Assembly: GCA_024276655.1 (NCBI GenBank)
Contig: JAJRWU010000255.1
Coordinates: 1-47,884 of the forward strand
DNA from: Planctomycetota bacterium
Lineage (GTDB): Bacteria; Planctomycetota; Planctomycetia; Pirellulales; Pirellulaceae
Direction: 5' to 3'
Length of the DNA stretch: 47,884 bases
A program made the position numbers and the translations under genes. Each line of letters opens with the position of its first letter. Position 1 is the stretch's first letter. The notes beneath the pieces were generated by a model. The model was given only the letters and a program-made list of their open reading frames with translations, made no database searches and was not told where the DNA came from. Positions 15,520 to 25,239 of the stretch are shown here, in pieces.

Positions 15520-16743
15520 ATGGCCAAGGAGGTATACCAGCGGACAAAACCGCACGTCAATGTGGGCACGATTGGTCATATTGATCACGGCAAGACAACT
15601 TTAACCGCCGCGTTGCTGGCCTGTCAGGCCGCGAAAGGCATGGCGGAAAAGAAGTCCTACGCCGATATCGCGAAGGGCGGTACGGTGCGTGACGACACAA
15701 AGACCGTGACCATTCACGTGTCGCACGTGGAGTACGAGTCGAATGAGCGTCATTACGCTCATATTGACTGCCCGGGCCACGCTGACTTTATTAAGAACAT
15801 GATCACCGGCGCCGCCCAAATGGACGGCGCTATTCTGGTGGTTTCCGCAGCCGATGGCCCCATGCCTCAGACCAAGGAGCACGTGTTGCTTGCTCGGCAG
15901 GTAGGCGTGCCGGCGTTGGTCGTGTTCATGAACAAGGTTGATCTTGTTGATGACGACGAACTGCTCGACTTGGTCTAGATGGAAATCCGGGAGCTGCTTG
16001 ATAAATACGGCTTTGATGGCGATAACACGCCCATCATTCGCGGCTCCGCGTTGCCGGCCAGTCAGAATCCGGACGATGAGTCGGCTCGCGCTTGCATTGA
16101 TGAGCTTCTGGCGGCAGTGGATAGTTATATTCCCCAGCCGCCGCGTGAAGACGATAAGCCGTTCCTGATGGCGATCGAAGACGTGTTCTCGATTGAAGGC
16201 CGTGGTACGGTCGCGACGGGTCGTATTGAACGCGGCGTGATCAAGGTCGGTGAAGAAGTCGAGATCATCGGCTTGGAGGCTGAGTCACGAAAAACGGTTT
16301 GCACGGGCGTTGAAATGTTCCGCAAGTTGCTCGACGAAGGCCGCGCCGGCGATAATGTCGGTTGCCTGCTTCGTGGTGTAAAGCGTGAAGATATCGAACG
16401 CGGTCAGGTGTTGGCGAAACCGGGCAGTATTACGCCGCATATGGAATTCGAGGCGGAGGTTTATTGTCTGTCGAAGGATGAAGGCGGGCGTCATACGCCG
16501 TTCTTCAGCGGGTATCGTCCGCAGTTTTACTTCCGTACGACTGACGTTACCGGCACGGCAAATCTGGTTGACGCCGATATGTGCATGCCAGGTGATAATG
16601 TTAAGTTGACCGTAACGCTTCATAAGCCGATCGCGATGGACGATGGTGTTCGATTCGCAATTCGCGAAGGCGGCCGCACGGTCGGTTCTGGTGTCGTGAC
16701 GAAAATCAAAGACACCAGCGATACTGCGAAAGTCAAGTCGTAG
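15520..16743 (+). pseudogene. tuf: Elongation factor Tu gene interrupted by an in-frame TAG
   Basis: EF-Tu delivers aminoacyl-tRNA to the ribosome. The frame is continuous from ATG 15520 to TAG 16741-16743 (407 codons) except for TAG at 15976-15978, codon 153, where EF-Tu has a conserved Glu in the LLELVEMEVRELL helix of the G domain. Everything else is complete: P-loop GHIDHGKT (19-26), DCPGH (83-87), NKVD (138-141), GSALP, then domains 2 and 3 to [10 protein letters not shown]. Switch I reads [17 protein letters not shown], lacking the usual RGITIN but keeping T64. An ATG directly follows the TAG but has no ribosome site, and restarting there would lose the nucleotide-binding half. TAG is a normal stop elsewhere here, so either the base is wrong, or this copy is inactive and another tuf exists, or an efficient suppressor acts. 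A hairpin follows at 16758. Confidence 0.85.
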
Positions 16744-16757
16744 TTGTTGCAACAGGC

Positions 16758-16791
16758 GAGACGCTCGCCGTTTTCGTGCGGCGTGCGTCTC
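16758..16791 (+). terminator. Strong hairpin downstream of tuf
   Basis: Arms GAGACGCTCGCCG and CGGCGTGCGTCTC pair over 13 positions with one T-T mismatch around an 8-base loop, 15 bases after the tuf stop. There is no T-run, so it may attenuate, stabilise or process RNA rather than terminate. Confidence 0.55.
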
Positions 16792-16852
16792 TGCTTCGAT
16801 GGGCGTGGGGCGGTTCTGTTTCGATGGCCGTCGGGCGCGAGTCGTAATACAA

Positions 16853-16928
<76 letters not shown>

Positions 16929-17099
16929 TACGCGTTTTGGGTAGTTGGGGTTTTTGGTTGGCAGGCTTGTGTGTTGCCGTGATTGGGCGTTCGTTGTGGT
17001 TGCACGTTGGCTGTGGCGGGGCGCTCGTTGGTAGTTGGGCGTCTGGGTGAATTCGCAAGGTAGGTCGCGGTCAGGGATGGCCGGAGGCGAAGGGGTGTA

Positions 17100-17564
17100 A
17101 TGGCAAAGCAAAAAAGCCTTGCAGTGAGCATTGTTCTGCAAGAGATCTTTCATGTGGGTCTCTACAAGCAGACTCAGGGGCGCGTTACTCGGCAGGTGAC
17201 CTTTTTCGCCGCTGCAATTGCGGTGGTTTTGGTGGCTTGGCGATTGTCGGCCTACATGAATACGGCGAATTTGCCGGAATGGCTTGATGCCGTGGAGAAA
17301 ACGCTTCCGGTGCGGGTGATCATTCCCTGGGCGGTTGCGTTTATCGGCTTGTGGATCAGCTATCGGGCGGTTAATTTCCCCCGCTGTGCCGATTTCCTGA
17401 TCGCCGTGCAGGCTGAATTGAACAAGGTTTCCTGGCCCACGCGAGGTGAGTTGGTTCGTAGCTCCATTGTTGTGATAGTCGTTATTTTCTCGATGGCGGC
17501 CGTGTTGTTTCTTTTTGATCTATTTTGGCAGTGGCTGTTCAGGCTAATTGGCGTTTTACGCTGA
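17100..17564 (+). CDS. secE: Preprotein translocase subunit SecE
   Basis: A 154-residue SecE, longer than the short single-helix form (about 60 residues) of most bacteria. It has three predicted membrane segments: about 33-52 (FFAAAIAVVLVAW), 72-92 (VIIPWAVAFIGLWISY) and 120-150 (IVVIVVIFSMAAVLFLFDLFW). The conserved amphipathic motif LNKVSWPTRGEL precedes the last helix and identifies the family. SecE clamps the SecY channel in the inner membrane. ATG at 17100 has GGAGG and AAGGGG upstream. It lies directly before nusG, as in most bacteria. Confidence 0.95.
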   Translation: MAKQKSLAVSIVLQEIFHVGLYKQTQGRVTRQVTFFAAAIAVVLVAWRLSAYMNTANLPEWLDAVEKTLPVRVIIPWAVAFIGLWISYRAVNFPRCADFLIAVQAELNKVSWPTRGELVRSSIVVIVVIFSMAAVLFLFDLFWQWLFRLIGVLR

Positions 17565-17605
17565 GGCAATGAAGTGGCTGGGCCAAATGTTCGGCGGCAA
17601 GCGTT

Positions 17606-18502
17606 ATGACGGACCAAAATCAATCCACTGATGAACTGCCTGATGAAGATCAAGGCGTTGTGTCGGCATCGACTGGCTTGGAATCCGATACGGACCAGCC
17701 TGAGGGCGATGCGGCGGTAAGTGGCGCGGCGGTAAGTGGCGCGGCGGTAAGTGGCGCGGCGGTAAGTGGCGAAAACGCGGGCGATGAAACCGCGTTCGAG
17801 GATTCTGAATCCCCGGAAGATTCGCCACTGAGCGATGTAGCAGAAGAGGCAGCTGAACCAGAAGACGTTGCTGAAACAGAAGAGGCAGCTGAAACAGAAG
17901 AAGCGGTTGTTGGCGGTGAGTCGAGCGAAGAAGAGGAAGAAAGTGAGCCGAAGGAAGAGGCTCCGGCTCTGCAGTGGTACATTTTGAAGGTGGCTAGCAA
18001 CCGAGAGAATTCCATTCGCGACGGGTTGGCCCGGCGGGTGAAAATCGCCGAGTTGGATGAATTCTTTGGCGATATTATCGTTCCGGTCGAAGAGATAGCG
18101 GAGTTTAAGAACGGCAAACGCAGGGTGACCAAACGGAAGATATATCCGGGGTACATTCTGGTGCATATGGAAATCAACGACGACACCTGGTTTCTTGTCC
18201 GCGAGACGCCTGGAATCGGCGACTTCACGGGAGCAGCCGGCAAGCCGACTCCCATGGAGCCGCACGAAGTACAACGCATTTTACGGAAGCCGGAAGACGA
18301 TGAGGAAGGCGTCGAAAAGATCAAAACAGTGATCCCCTTCAATGTGTCGGATCATGTCCGGGTGAAGGATGGACACTTTGAGAATTTCGAGGGCGACGTG
18401 GAGTCGATCGACGAAACGCATGGCCGAGTGACGGTGATGATCAATATATTTGGTCGGCCGACGCCGGTTGAGTTGGAGCACTGGCAAGTCGAGCTGGTTT
18501 GA
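17606..18502 (+). CDS. nusG: Transcription termination/antitermination factor NusG with acidic N-terminal extension
   Basis: A 298-residue NusG, against about 180 in E. coli. The NGN domain starts near residue 122 (LQWYILKVASNRENSIRDGL) and includes the KIYPGYILVHM and VRETPGIGDFTG segments that contact RNA polymerase. The KOW domain (VRVKDGHFENFEGDVESI) ends the protein. The first 120 residues are very acidic and of low complexity, with four perfect AAVSG repeats (residues 36-55) and Glu/Ala-rich runs; they are predicted disordered. NusG couples transcription to translation and to Rho. The gene is 41 bases from secE. Confidence 0.95.
   Translation: MTDQNQSTDELPDEDQGVVSASTGLESDTDQPEGDAAVSGAAVSGAAVSGAAVSGENAGDETAFEDSESPEDSPLSDVAEEAAEPEDVAETEEAAETEEAVVGGESSEEEEESEPKEEAPALQWYILKVASNRENSIRDGLARRVKIAELDEFFGDIIVPVEEIAEFKNGKRRVTKRKIYPGYILVHMEINDDTWFLVRETPGIGDFTGAAGKPTPMEPHEVQRILRKPEDDEEGVEKIKTVIPFNVSDHVRVKDGHFENFEGDVESIDETHGRVTVMINIFGRPTPVELEHWQVELV
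17711..17770 (+). repeat. Perfect 15-bp tandem repeat, four copies, inside nusG
   Basis: The unit GCGGCGGTAAGTGGC occurs four times without change, encoding AAVSG x4. The in-frame unit length and perfect identity indicate recent slippage-type expansion; copy number is likely variable between strains. Confidence 0.95.
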
Positions 18503-18594
18503 TTCGGCATGGTGTTTTTTGTTTTAGCGTGGAAAAATTTTGCATGCATTTTGGTGTTTTTCGGCCGGAATGGTAACGGGATAGAAGTGGACTG

Positions 18595-19020
18595 ATGGCG
18601 AAGCAAATTACGGGTCAGGCGAAGTTTCAGGTGCCGGGCGGTCAAGCGACGCCAGCGCCGCCGGTGGGGACGTCGCTGGGTAAGTATGGCATTAACCTGG
18701 GGCAATTTGTGCAACAGTTTAATGACCGAACCAAGGAATACGCCGGTACGCCGATTCCCGTGGTGGTGACGGTATTTAATGATCGCTCCTTTGAGTTTGT
18801 CACGAAAAGCCCTCCCGCGGCGGCGTTGCTGAAACAGGCGGCTGGTATTGCGAAGGGTTCGGGTGTTCCCAACCGAGATAAAGTGGGGCAAGTCACGCGA
18901 GCCCAGATCGATGATATCTATGAGAAGAAAAAAGCCGACATGAACGCCTCCAGCGTCGAGAAAGGCCGTCTGCTGATTGAAGGCACGGCGCGCAGTATGG
19001 GATTGGAAGTGGTCGACTGA
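18595..19020 (+). CDS. rplK: 50S ribosomal protein L11
   Basis: 141 residues, the standard L11 length. The Pro-rich N-terminal motif PAPPVGTSLGKYGINLGQFV and the rRNA-binding C-terminal domain (SPPAAALLKQAAGIAKGSG, IEGTARSMGLEV) are both present. It forms the GTPase-associated centre with L10 and L7/L12, and binds 23S rRNA. The gene begins the rplK-rplA-rplJ-rplL ribosomal unit, 92 bases after nusG; no strong Shine-Dalgarno is visible. Confidence 0.97.
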   Translation: MAKQITGQAKFQVPGGQATPAPPVGTSLGKYGINLGQFVQQFNDRTKEYAGTPIPVVVTVFNDRSFEFVTKSPPAAALLKQAAGIAKGSGVPNRDKVGQVTRAQIDDIYEKKKADMNASSVEKGRLLIEGTARSMGLEVVD

Positions 19021-19104
19021 GGCGTCCATCGAGACGTGGGCGGCGTGTGTTCGTATTTTGCGGTACGTGTTTAACTTGGCGTTTTTAGTGGTGCATACTT
19101 CGCG

Positions 19105-19785
19105 ATGGTAAAAAAATCTAAACGATATAACGGTTTGGTCGAAAAGCGGCCCACGCTCGAAGCCGTGCCGCTTGAAGCGGCGGTTGAAACGCTCAAGCAG
19201 TTCGACAATACGAAATTCGACCAGTCGGTTGAAATTCACATGCACTTGGGTGTGGATCCCAAACAGGCCGAACAAATTATTCGCGGTTCGATCGTGCTGC
19301 CGCACGGCATTGGCCGCGAGCAGCGCGTGGTTGTGTTCGCCAAAGGCGACTTAGCCGAGGCGGCCAAGGAAGCCGGCGCCGACGAAGTCGGCCAAGAGGA
19401 TCTCGCCAAAAAGATCAAGGACGGCTGGTTCGATTTCGACACCTGCATCGCCGCGCCCGACATGATGGGAGTGGTTGGTCCTTTGGGCCGGGTGCTTGGT
19501 CCTCGCGGCCTGATGCCTTCGCCTCGCGCTGGCACGGTCACGCCGGACGTGGTCCGAGTCATCAAGGAATACAAGGCGGGCAAGGTCGAATTCCGCAACG
19601 ACACCGGTGGAAACGTCCATGCGGTGGTTGGGAAAATCAGTTTCGACGCCGCCCAGTTGGTGGAGAACATTCAGGCTTTTATCGACCTGATCAACAGCAT
19701 GAAGCCGGTTGCGGTCAAGGGGACCTACGTTCAAAGCGTGAATATCGCGGCGACGATGAGTCCTGGCGTGCGGGTCGCGGCCTGA
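19105..19785 (+). CDS. rplA: 50S ribosomal protein L1
   Basis: 226 residues, usual length. Contains [10 protein letters not shown] at the start, [16 protein letters not shown], the [19 protein letters not shown] signature and C-terminal [19 protein letters not shown]1 binds 23S rRNA at the E-site stalk and, in other bacteria, represses its own mRNA. 84 bases after rplK. Confidence 0.97.
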   Translation: MVKKSKRYNGLVEKRPTLEAVPLEAAVETLKQFDNTKFDQSVEIHMHLGVDPKQAEQIIRGSIVLPHGIGREQRVVVFAKGDLAEAAKEAGADEVGQEDLAKKIKDGWFDFDTCIAAPDMMGVVGPLGRVLGPRGLMPSPRAGTVTPDVVRVIKEYKAGKVEFRNDTGGNVHAVVGKISFDAAQLVENIQAFIDLINSMKPVAVKGTYVQSVNIAATMSPGVRVAA

Positions 19786-19875
19786 GAGTTACGTTGCAAA
19801 TAGCGGCTATGAATATAGCGGTATGCAAAAAGCAGAACAGTTACACCCTTTCCGATTTTTTAACAGACGGTCGAC

Positions 19876-20418
19876 ATGAGTAAATTCGTAAAAGACCTTG
19901 TCTCGAAAGACATTGCCGGTCGCATCGGCGACGTGAACAATGCGTTGCTGGTCAACGTGATTGGCATGTCGGCGAACGACACGGTTTCACTCCGGCGAGA
20001 TTTTCGCGACAAAGGCATTCACCTGTTGGTGATCAAGAACAGTCTGGCCCAGCGTGCGTGTGAAGGCACGGCCTTGGCGCCGGCGTTCGAGGGTATTACA
20101 GGTACGAATGCGTTGGTCTGGGGCGCCGAAGATTTCGTCTCGTTGGTCAAGGAAGTTACGAAGCTCAGCAACGATGAAGCGGTCGAGGGCTTTGAAGCGC
20201 GTGGCGGCGTGATGGACGGCGAGCGTCTCACGGCGGAACGCGTGAAGGAAATCAGCAAGTGGCCCAATCGGGCTGAGCAGTTGAGTATTATTTCCGGCCA
20301 ACTGCTGGCGCCCGGCGCCAATTTGTCGGCGGCGTTGCTCGGCCCTGGCAGCGCGTTGGCCAGTCAGGTGAAACAAAAATCGGAAGAGTCAGCAGAGTCA
20401 ACGGAAGAGGGCGAGTGA
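19876..20418 (+). CDS. rplJ: 50S ribosomal protein L10
   Basis: 180 residues. L10 anchors the L7/L12 stalk. Recognisable segments are ALLVNVIGMSANDTVSLRRD, LLVIKNSLAQRACEGT, and LSIISGQLLAPGANLSAALLGPG before a C-terminal helix that carries L7/L12 dimers. The 90-base leader has short inverted and direct repeats (TTGCA...TGCAA, TAGCGG x2) that might form the regulatory fold bound by L10, but this is not established. Confidence 0.96.
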   Translation: MSKFVKDLVSKDIAGRIGDVNNALLVNVIGMSANDTVSLRRDFRDKGIHLLVIKNSLAQRACEGTALAPAFEGITGTNALVWGAEDFVSLVKEVTKLSNDEAVEGFEARGGVMDGERLTAERVKEISKWPNRAEQLSIISGQLLAPGANLSAALLGPGSALASQVKQKSEESAESTEEGE

Positions 20419-20682
20419 GCCAATGGCGGAGTTGCTTCGCCGGCGGCGCGTCGCTGTTCGCTGGCGTGTTTGTTCGTCGAGTTTTTCTCCAAGATTGAGA
20501 ATCGAGAGTTTGGCCGGCCGGCATCAGCGCTCATTTGCATTTGGGCTCATTTGCATTTGGGCGCAAGCGTCGGGGGGCGGCCTCAAAAGTCAAGAGCCTT
20601 GTTGAGGGCTCAAATAAACATTCCATATTCGTACGTCGGCGCGGCGATCGCCGATACCCCGTGAGAAAGGACCCTTATAGTC
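20419..20682 (+). other. Long rplJ-rplL spacer with a 16-bp duplication
   Basis: 264 bases, longer than typical for this gene pair. It includes a perfect tandem duplication of GCTCATTTGCATTTGG at 20529-20544 and 20545-20560, and ends with an AAAGGA ribosome site 11 bases before rplL. I see no coding frame. Confidence 0.6.
20529..20560. repeat. 16-bp perfect tandem duplication
   Basis: Two adjacent identical copies of GCTCATTTGCATTTGG in the untranslated spacer between rplJ and rplL. Confidence 0.95.
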
Positions 20683-21087
20683 ATGTCTGAAGAAACAGCC
20701 ACCATCGAATTTTCCGACGACGCCAAGTCTCTTGGCGATCAAATTGCCGGTTTGACATTAAAGCAGGCCAAGGAGTTGAGCGATTATCTCGCCGATGCCC
20801 ATGGCATCGAGCCAGCCGCTGGCGGCGCCGTAATGATGGCGCCGGCCGAAGGCGGCGGGGCGGCCGAGGAAGCCCAGACCGAGTTCGATGTCGTTCTCAC
20901 TGGTTTCGGCGATAAGAAATTGCAGGTTGTGAAGGAAGTGAAGGCCGTTACCGGCGCTACACTGATGGAAGCCAAGAAACTCGTCGAGGGTTGCCCCACG
21001 ACGTTGAAGGAAAAGGTCTCGAAGGAAGAGGCCGACGAGCTCAAGACGAAGATGGAAGCCACCGGCGCCAGCGTCGAGATCAAGTAA
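20683..21087 (+). CDS. rplL: 50S ribosomal protein L7/L12
   Basis: 134 residues, slightly longer than the common 120-128. The N-terminal dimerisation domain (LGDQIAGLTLKQAKELSDYL) is joined by an Ala/Gly-rich hinge (residues about 47-65) to the C-terminal domain with FDVVLTGFGDKKLQVVKEV and GATLMEAKKLVEGCP, which recruits translation factors. Ribosome site AAAGGA is 11 bases upstream of ATG 20683. Confidence 0.97.
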   Translation: MSEETATIEFSDDAKSLGDQIAGLTLKQAKELSDYLADAHGIEPAAGGAVMMAPAEGGGAAEEAQTEFDVVLTGFGDKKLQVVKEVKAVTGATLMEAKKLVEGCPTTLKEKVSKEEADELKTKMEATGASVEIK

Positions 21088-21424
21088 TGCCGTAAGACGT
21101 GGCAATTGTGTCTGTTTTTGAGTACGTCGGAGAGAAGCGAAGGCCCAGGCTGCGTTAGCGTGGCTGGGGGTTCGCGGGAAATTTCCACTTGTTTTTTGCT
21201 GTCCTGGCTGCCGTAATTGGGTCTGAGTTCGTTGCGCTGGGAGTGCGCGCCGGTGTTGGTGCGTGCTTGTGCTCAGGCTTTGTCCGGTATTTGGGGCTTT
21301 CCGGTATGCGGGCCTTCCGGAATACGGAGGGCCTTCCGAACACGGGCTTTCCGAACATAGGCCTTCCGAGGCTTTTGGTCCGACATTCTGTGTCGACAAT
21401 CCCTTCCATGGAGTGAGCACCCCT
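21088..21424 (+). other. rplL-rpoB intergenic leader
   Basis: 337 untranslated bases. Contains a degenerate tandem array at 21276-21371. A frame open from 21263 into rpoB exists, but its sequence is repeat-derived and rpoB-like sequence starts at 21425. Confidence 0.6.
21276..21371 (+). repeat. Degenerate short tandem array upstream of rpoB
   Basis: About six imperfect units of 14-19 bases built around GGGCTTTCCGG or GGGCCTTCCGA, with spacers such as TATGC, AATACGGA, ACAC and ACATA. The array ends about 54 bases before the rpoB start. Confidence 0.75.
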
Positions 21425-24400
21425 ATGGCCACGCCAGTCGAGCGACGTTTTCATCCCGAGGAATCTCGTGTTTTCGGTAGTAACCGAGGCGTTTATCCGA
21501 TTTTGGATCTGACGAAAATCCAAACGGGCAGCTACGCAGGTTTCTTACAAGAAAACGTAGCCGCGGACAAACGCAAAGAGCACGGTATTGAAGGCGTGTT
21601 GCGCGAAATATTCCCAGTTCAGAGCTACGACAAGCAGATCACGCTGGAATATTTGCGCTACGATCTGGGCAAACCCAGGTACACGCCCGAGGAGTGTCGG
21701 CAGCTTCGGTTGACGTATGGCCGCCCGTTTCGCGTGTGGCTGCGGCTTAATAAGGAAGAGCCGATCGAGGAAGAGGTCTATCTGGGCGACATGCCCATCA
21801 TGATGGGCGGCGGCGAGTTCATTATCAACGGCGCCGAGCGGGTGGTGGTGAGTCAGCTTCACCGCAGCCCTGGCGTCGACTTCGTTATGGAGCAGGACAC
21901 CACCTCCGACCGCAAACTTGCCAGTTGCCGGATCATTCCCGAACGCGGCAGTTGGATCGAGGTGAATGTCACGAAGAAAGACAGCCTCACGGTGCGAATC
22001 GATCAGAGTGGCAAGTTTTCGGCCACCACGTTGGTTCGCGCCATGGACCCCAAACACAGCAGCGACGCAGATTTGCTGCGAATCTTTTTCGATTCGACCA
22101 AGGAAAAAATCATAGACGGCCGCAGCGTTGGCAAAATTGAGGGCAAGGTTTCCGTCGACGACGTGATCTACCCCAGCGGCAGCGAGCGGGCGGGCGAAAT
22201 TTTGGTGGAGGCTGGCCAACGCATCACCAAGAATACGGCGGAAACGATCTGCACCGCTGGCGTGAAAATGGTTGAGGTCATTCCGGAAGCCAAGGCCTCC
22301 ATTATTTTTGCGGCGTTAGCCGACGACACCACCTCCAGCCACGAAGAGGCGTTGCTGCGAATCTACCAGCGGCTGCGCCCCGGCAACCCGCCGCAGTTGG
22401 AAAAGGCGCGTACGCTGTTCCAAGAAAAATTTTATGATGTCAACCGTTATCGGTTGGGCCGCGTCGGTCGTTTTCGCATTAACCGCAAGTTGGAGTTGGA
22501 TGCTTCGCCCACCGAAATGACGCTGCGTCCTCAAGATTTGATCGCGGCGATCAAATACTTGATGCTGCTCACCGACAACAGCGAAGAAGCGGAAATCGAC
22601 GACATTGATCACCTTGGCAATCGGCGGCTGCGAACCATTGATGAATTGGCCTGCGATGAACTGCGCAAGGGCTTTCTGAAGCTGCGCAGGACCGTGCAAG
22701 AACGCATGAGCTTGAAAGACGCCGCCGATATGACGCCGCGGAGTCTGATCAATCCGAAAAGCATATCGGCCGCGATCGAGTACTTTTTTGGCCGTGGCGA
22801 ACTTTCGCAAGTGGTCGATCAGACGAATCCTCTTTCCCAGCTCACGCACGAGCGGCGGCTTTCGGCGTTGGGCCCCGGCGGCTTGAATCGTAAGCGGGCC
22901 GGCTTCGAGGTTCGCGATGTTCACATTTCGCACTACGGCCGCATTTGCCCGATCGAAACGCCGGAAGGCACGAACATCGGTTTGATTTCCAGCTTGGCGC
23001 TTTATTCGTCGGTCGATGACTACGGCTTCCTGGTGACGCCCTATCGGATCATCAAGAAGGGCAAGTTGACCGAGGAAGTCGTTTTGCTGCGGGCCGACGA
23101 AGAATCGGAAGCCTACGTGGCGCCGGCCGATACGAAAGTCGTGAAAGACAAATTAGTCGGTTCGGTGGGGCAAAGCGTTATCGCTCGGTATCGGGGCGAC
23201 TTTGAAATCGTGGCGCCGGAAGAAGTTGAATACATGGACGTCGCGCCCACGCAAATGATCGGCGTGTCGGCCGGTTTGATTCCATTTCTCGAACACGACG
23301 ACGCGAACCGCGCGCTCATGGGCTCCAACATGCAGCGTCAGGCGGTTCCGCTTTTAATTGCCGAACCGCCTTTGGTGGGCACCGGCATGGAGCGGATCGT
23401 GGCGGAAAACTCCAGTATGTTGGTGCGGGCGCGGCGAGCCGGCAAAATCACCTACTGCGACGCCGACCGCATCGAGATCGGCAGCGAGGTTTATCCGCTG
23501 AAGAAGTTCGTGGGTTTGAACGAGCGCACCTGCCAGAACCAAAAGCCGATAATAAACCTCGGCGACAAAGTCGAGAAGGGGCAGGTGATCGCCGACGGCG
23601 CCGCGACGTTCAACGGTGAGTTGGCGCTGGGCCGCAACGTCTTGGTGGGCTTTATGTCGTTCGATGGCTTCAATTTTGAAGACGCCATCATCATCAGCGA
23701 GGAGCTTGTCAAACGCGACGTCTACACGTCGTTGCACATCGAGGAGTTTGACGTCGAGATTCGCGAAACCAAGCTGGGCCGCGAAGAGTTCACCCGCGAT
23801 ATTCCCAATGTGAGCGAAAAGGTTCTTCGCAATCTCGACGAGAGCGGCATCGTGCAGGTTGGCACTTATGTGAAGCCGGGCGATATTCTCGTGGGCAAGG
23901 TTTCGCCGAAATCAAAAACCGAGTTGACGCCGGAAGAGAAGCTGCTGCACGCCATTTTCGGCCGGGCCGGCGAAGACGTGAAAAACGATTCGCTGGAAGT
24001 GTCGTCGGGCGTGGAAGGCATCGTGATCGATACGCATAAGTTTTCCCGCCGCATGAGCCTGACCGAAGACGAACGAAAGGCCTTCGAGCGAGACCTCAAG
24101 GAGGTGGAAGACGAGGGCAACGCCCAAATTTCTCTCCAATTCACCGCCATGGTCGAAGAGATGGAAGCGACCTTGGGCCGCATGCTCTCCGACGACGACG
24201 ACACGCCCTTGGTGCGAGATCAAGACGCCAAATTCGTTTCGGAGCGGGCGCAACAGTTCCGCCTGGAAACGATCACTCGAAAAATGCGCAGCGCCGATCG
24301 CGTGGCCGATCTGGAAAAAATTCACAAAAACGCTTGGCCTGCGGTTGAAGCCGCGATCGACAATCGTGATCGCCGCCTGAACAGTATGAAGCGGGGCGAC

Positions 24401-25153
24401 GAACTGCGCAGCGGCGTGTTGCAAATGGTGAAGGTTTATATCGCCACCAAGCGCACGATTTCCGTTGGCGACAAAATGGCGGGGCGGCACGGCAATAAGG
24501 GCGTCATCGCAAAAATTCTTCCCGTCGAAGACATGCCCTTTTTAGACGACGGCACTCCGCTGCAAATCTTGCTCAATCCCTTGGGCGTGCCCAGTCGTAT
24601 GAACGTCGGCCAGATTCTGGAAACGCATCTGGGTTGGGCCGGCGCCAAAATGGGATATCAGGCCATCACGCCGGTGTTCGACGGCGCCAGTGAAGAAACC
24701 ATCAATAAGTGTTTGGCCGAAGCCGGCTTGCCGTCGCACGGAAAGGTGCGGCTCAACGATGGCCGAACCGGAGTGCCCATGGATCAGGAAACCACGGTCG
24801 GTTACATCTACATGCTTAAGCTGCACCATCTGGTGGACGACAAGGTTCACGCTCGCAGCACGGGGCCGTATTCGCTTATCACGCAACAGCCCCTGGGTGG
24901 AAAAGCACGCTTCGGCGGGCAGCGGTTCGGAGAAATGGAAGTCTGGGCCTTGGAGGCGTACGGCGCCGCCTACATTTTGCAGGAGTTGCTCACCGTCAAG
25001 AGCGACGACGTAGAAGGCCGCACCAAAATCTACGAATCGATGGTCAAGGGTGAGAATACGTTGGAAGCGGGAACGCCCGCGAGTTTCGATGTGTTGACCA
25101 ACGAGATTCGCGGCCTGGGGCTCAATATGCAACTGGAAAAGCGGCGAGTGTGA
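21425..25153 (+). CDS. rpoB: DNA-directed RNA polymerase subunit beta
   Basis: 1242 residues. Contains the beta lobes ([20 protein letters not shown] near the start), the fork/rifampicin region [19 protein letters not shown] (about 460-478), [20 protein letters not shown], the [18 protein letters not shown] segment, and the C-terminal clamp region ([17 protein letters not shown]). It forms half of the catalytic cleft. Start: ATG 21425 ([13 protein letters not shown]), with GGAGTGAG upstream. The rifampicin region has Val at the position of E. coli F514 (V463 here) and of M515 (V464). rpoC follows 86 bases later. Confidence 0.98.
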   Translation: MATPVERRFHPEESRVFGSNRGVYPILDLTKIQTGSYAGFLQENVAADKRKEHGIEGVLREIFPVQSYDKQITLEYLRYDLGKPRYTPEECRQLRLTYGRPFRVWLRLNKEEPIEEEVYLGDMPIMMGGGEFIINGAERVVVSQLHRSPGVDFVMEQDTTSDRKLASCRIIPERGSWIEVNVTKKDSLTVRIDQSGKFSATTLVRAMDPKHSSDADLLRIFFDSTKEKIIDGRSVGKIEGKVSVDDVIYPSGSERAGEILVEAGQRITKNTAETICTAGVKMVEVIPEAKASIIFAALADDTTSSHEEALLRIYQRLRPGNPPQLEKARTLFQEKFYDVNRYRLGRVGRFRINRKLELDASPTEMTLRPQDLIAAIKYLMLLTDNSEEAEIDDIDHLGNRRLRTIDELACDELRKGFLKLRRTVQERMSLKDAADMTPRSLINPKSISAAIEYFFGRGELSQVVDQTNPLSQLTHERRLSALGPGGLNRKRAGFEVRDVHISHYGRICPIETPEGTNIGLISSLALYSSVDDYGFLVTPYRIIKKGKLTEEVVLLRADEESEAYVAPADTKVVKDKLVGSVGQSVIARYRGDFEIVAPEEVEYMDVAPTQMIGVSAGLIPFLEHDDANRALMGSNMQRQAVPLLIAEPPLVGTGMERIVAENSSMLVRARRAGKITYCDADRIEIGSEVYPLKKFVGLNERTCQNQKPIINLGDKVEKGQVIADGAATFNGELALGRNVLVGFMSFDGFNFEDAIIISEELVKRDVYTSLHIEEFDVEIRETKLGREEFTRDIPNVSEKVLRNLDESGIVQVGTYVKPGDILVGKVSPKSKTELTPEEKLLHAIFGRAGEDVKNDSLEVSSGVEGIVIDTHKFSRRMSLTEDERKAFERDLKEVEDEGNAQISLQFTAMVEEMEATLGRMLSDDDDTPLVRDQDAKFVSERAQQFRLETITRKMRSADRVADLEKIHKNAWPAVEAAIDNRDRRLNSMKRGDELRSGVLQMVKVYIATKRTISVGDKMAGRHGNKGVIAKILPVEDMPFLDDGTPLQILLNPLGVPSRMNVGQILETHLGWAGAKMGYQAITPVFDGASEETINKCLAEAGLPSHGKVRLNDGRTGVPMDQETTVGYIYMLKLHHLVDDKVHARSTGPYSLITQQPLGGKARFGGQRFGEMEVWALEAYGAAYILQELLTVKSDDVEGRTKIYESMVKGENTLEAGTPASFDVLTNEIRGLGLNMQLEKRRV

Positions 25154-25239
25154 TCAGGCGAGCGGGGTCAAACCAGACTCCACCGCCTCAGCTTCGACTG
25201 CGGCGTTTTCAGGAAAAAACTTTTTAGGAGTACGGTCTT

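Noticed and set aside
15976-15978. TAG in tuf read as genome-wide amber recoding
   Set aside because: rpoC, the rhamnosidase, the methylase and the M16 peptidase end at TAG with family-typical C-termini, so TAG acts as stop in this genome.
17711-17770. Short regular repeats as a CRISPR array
   Set aside because: The units are adjacent with no unique spacers and are in frame within nusG.
21263-21424. 54-residue N-terminal extension of RpoB
   Set aside because: The extension is translated from the repeat array; RpoB-like sequence and a ribosome site support the ATG at 21425.
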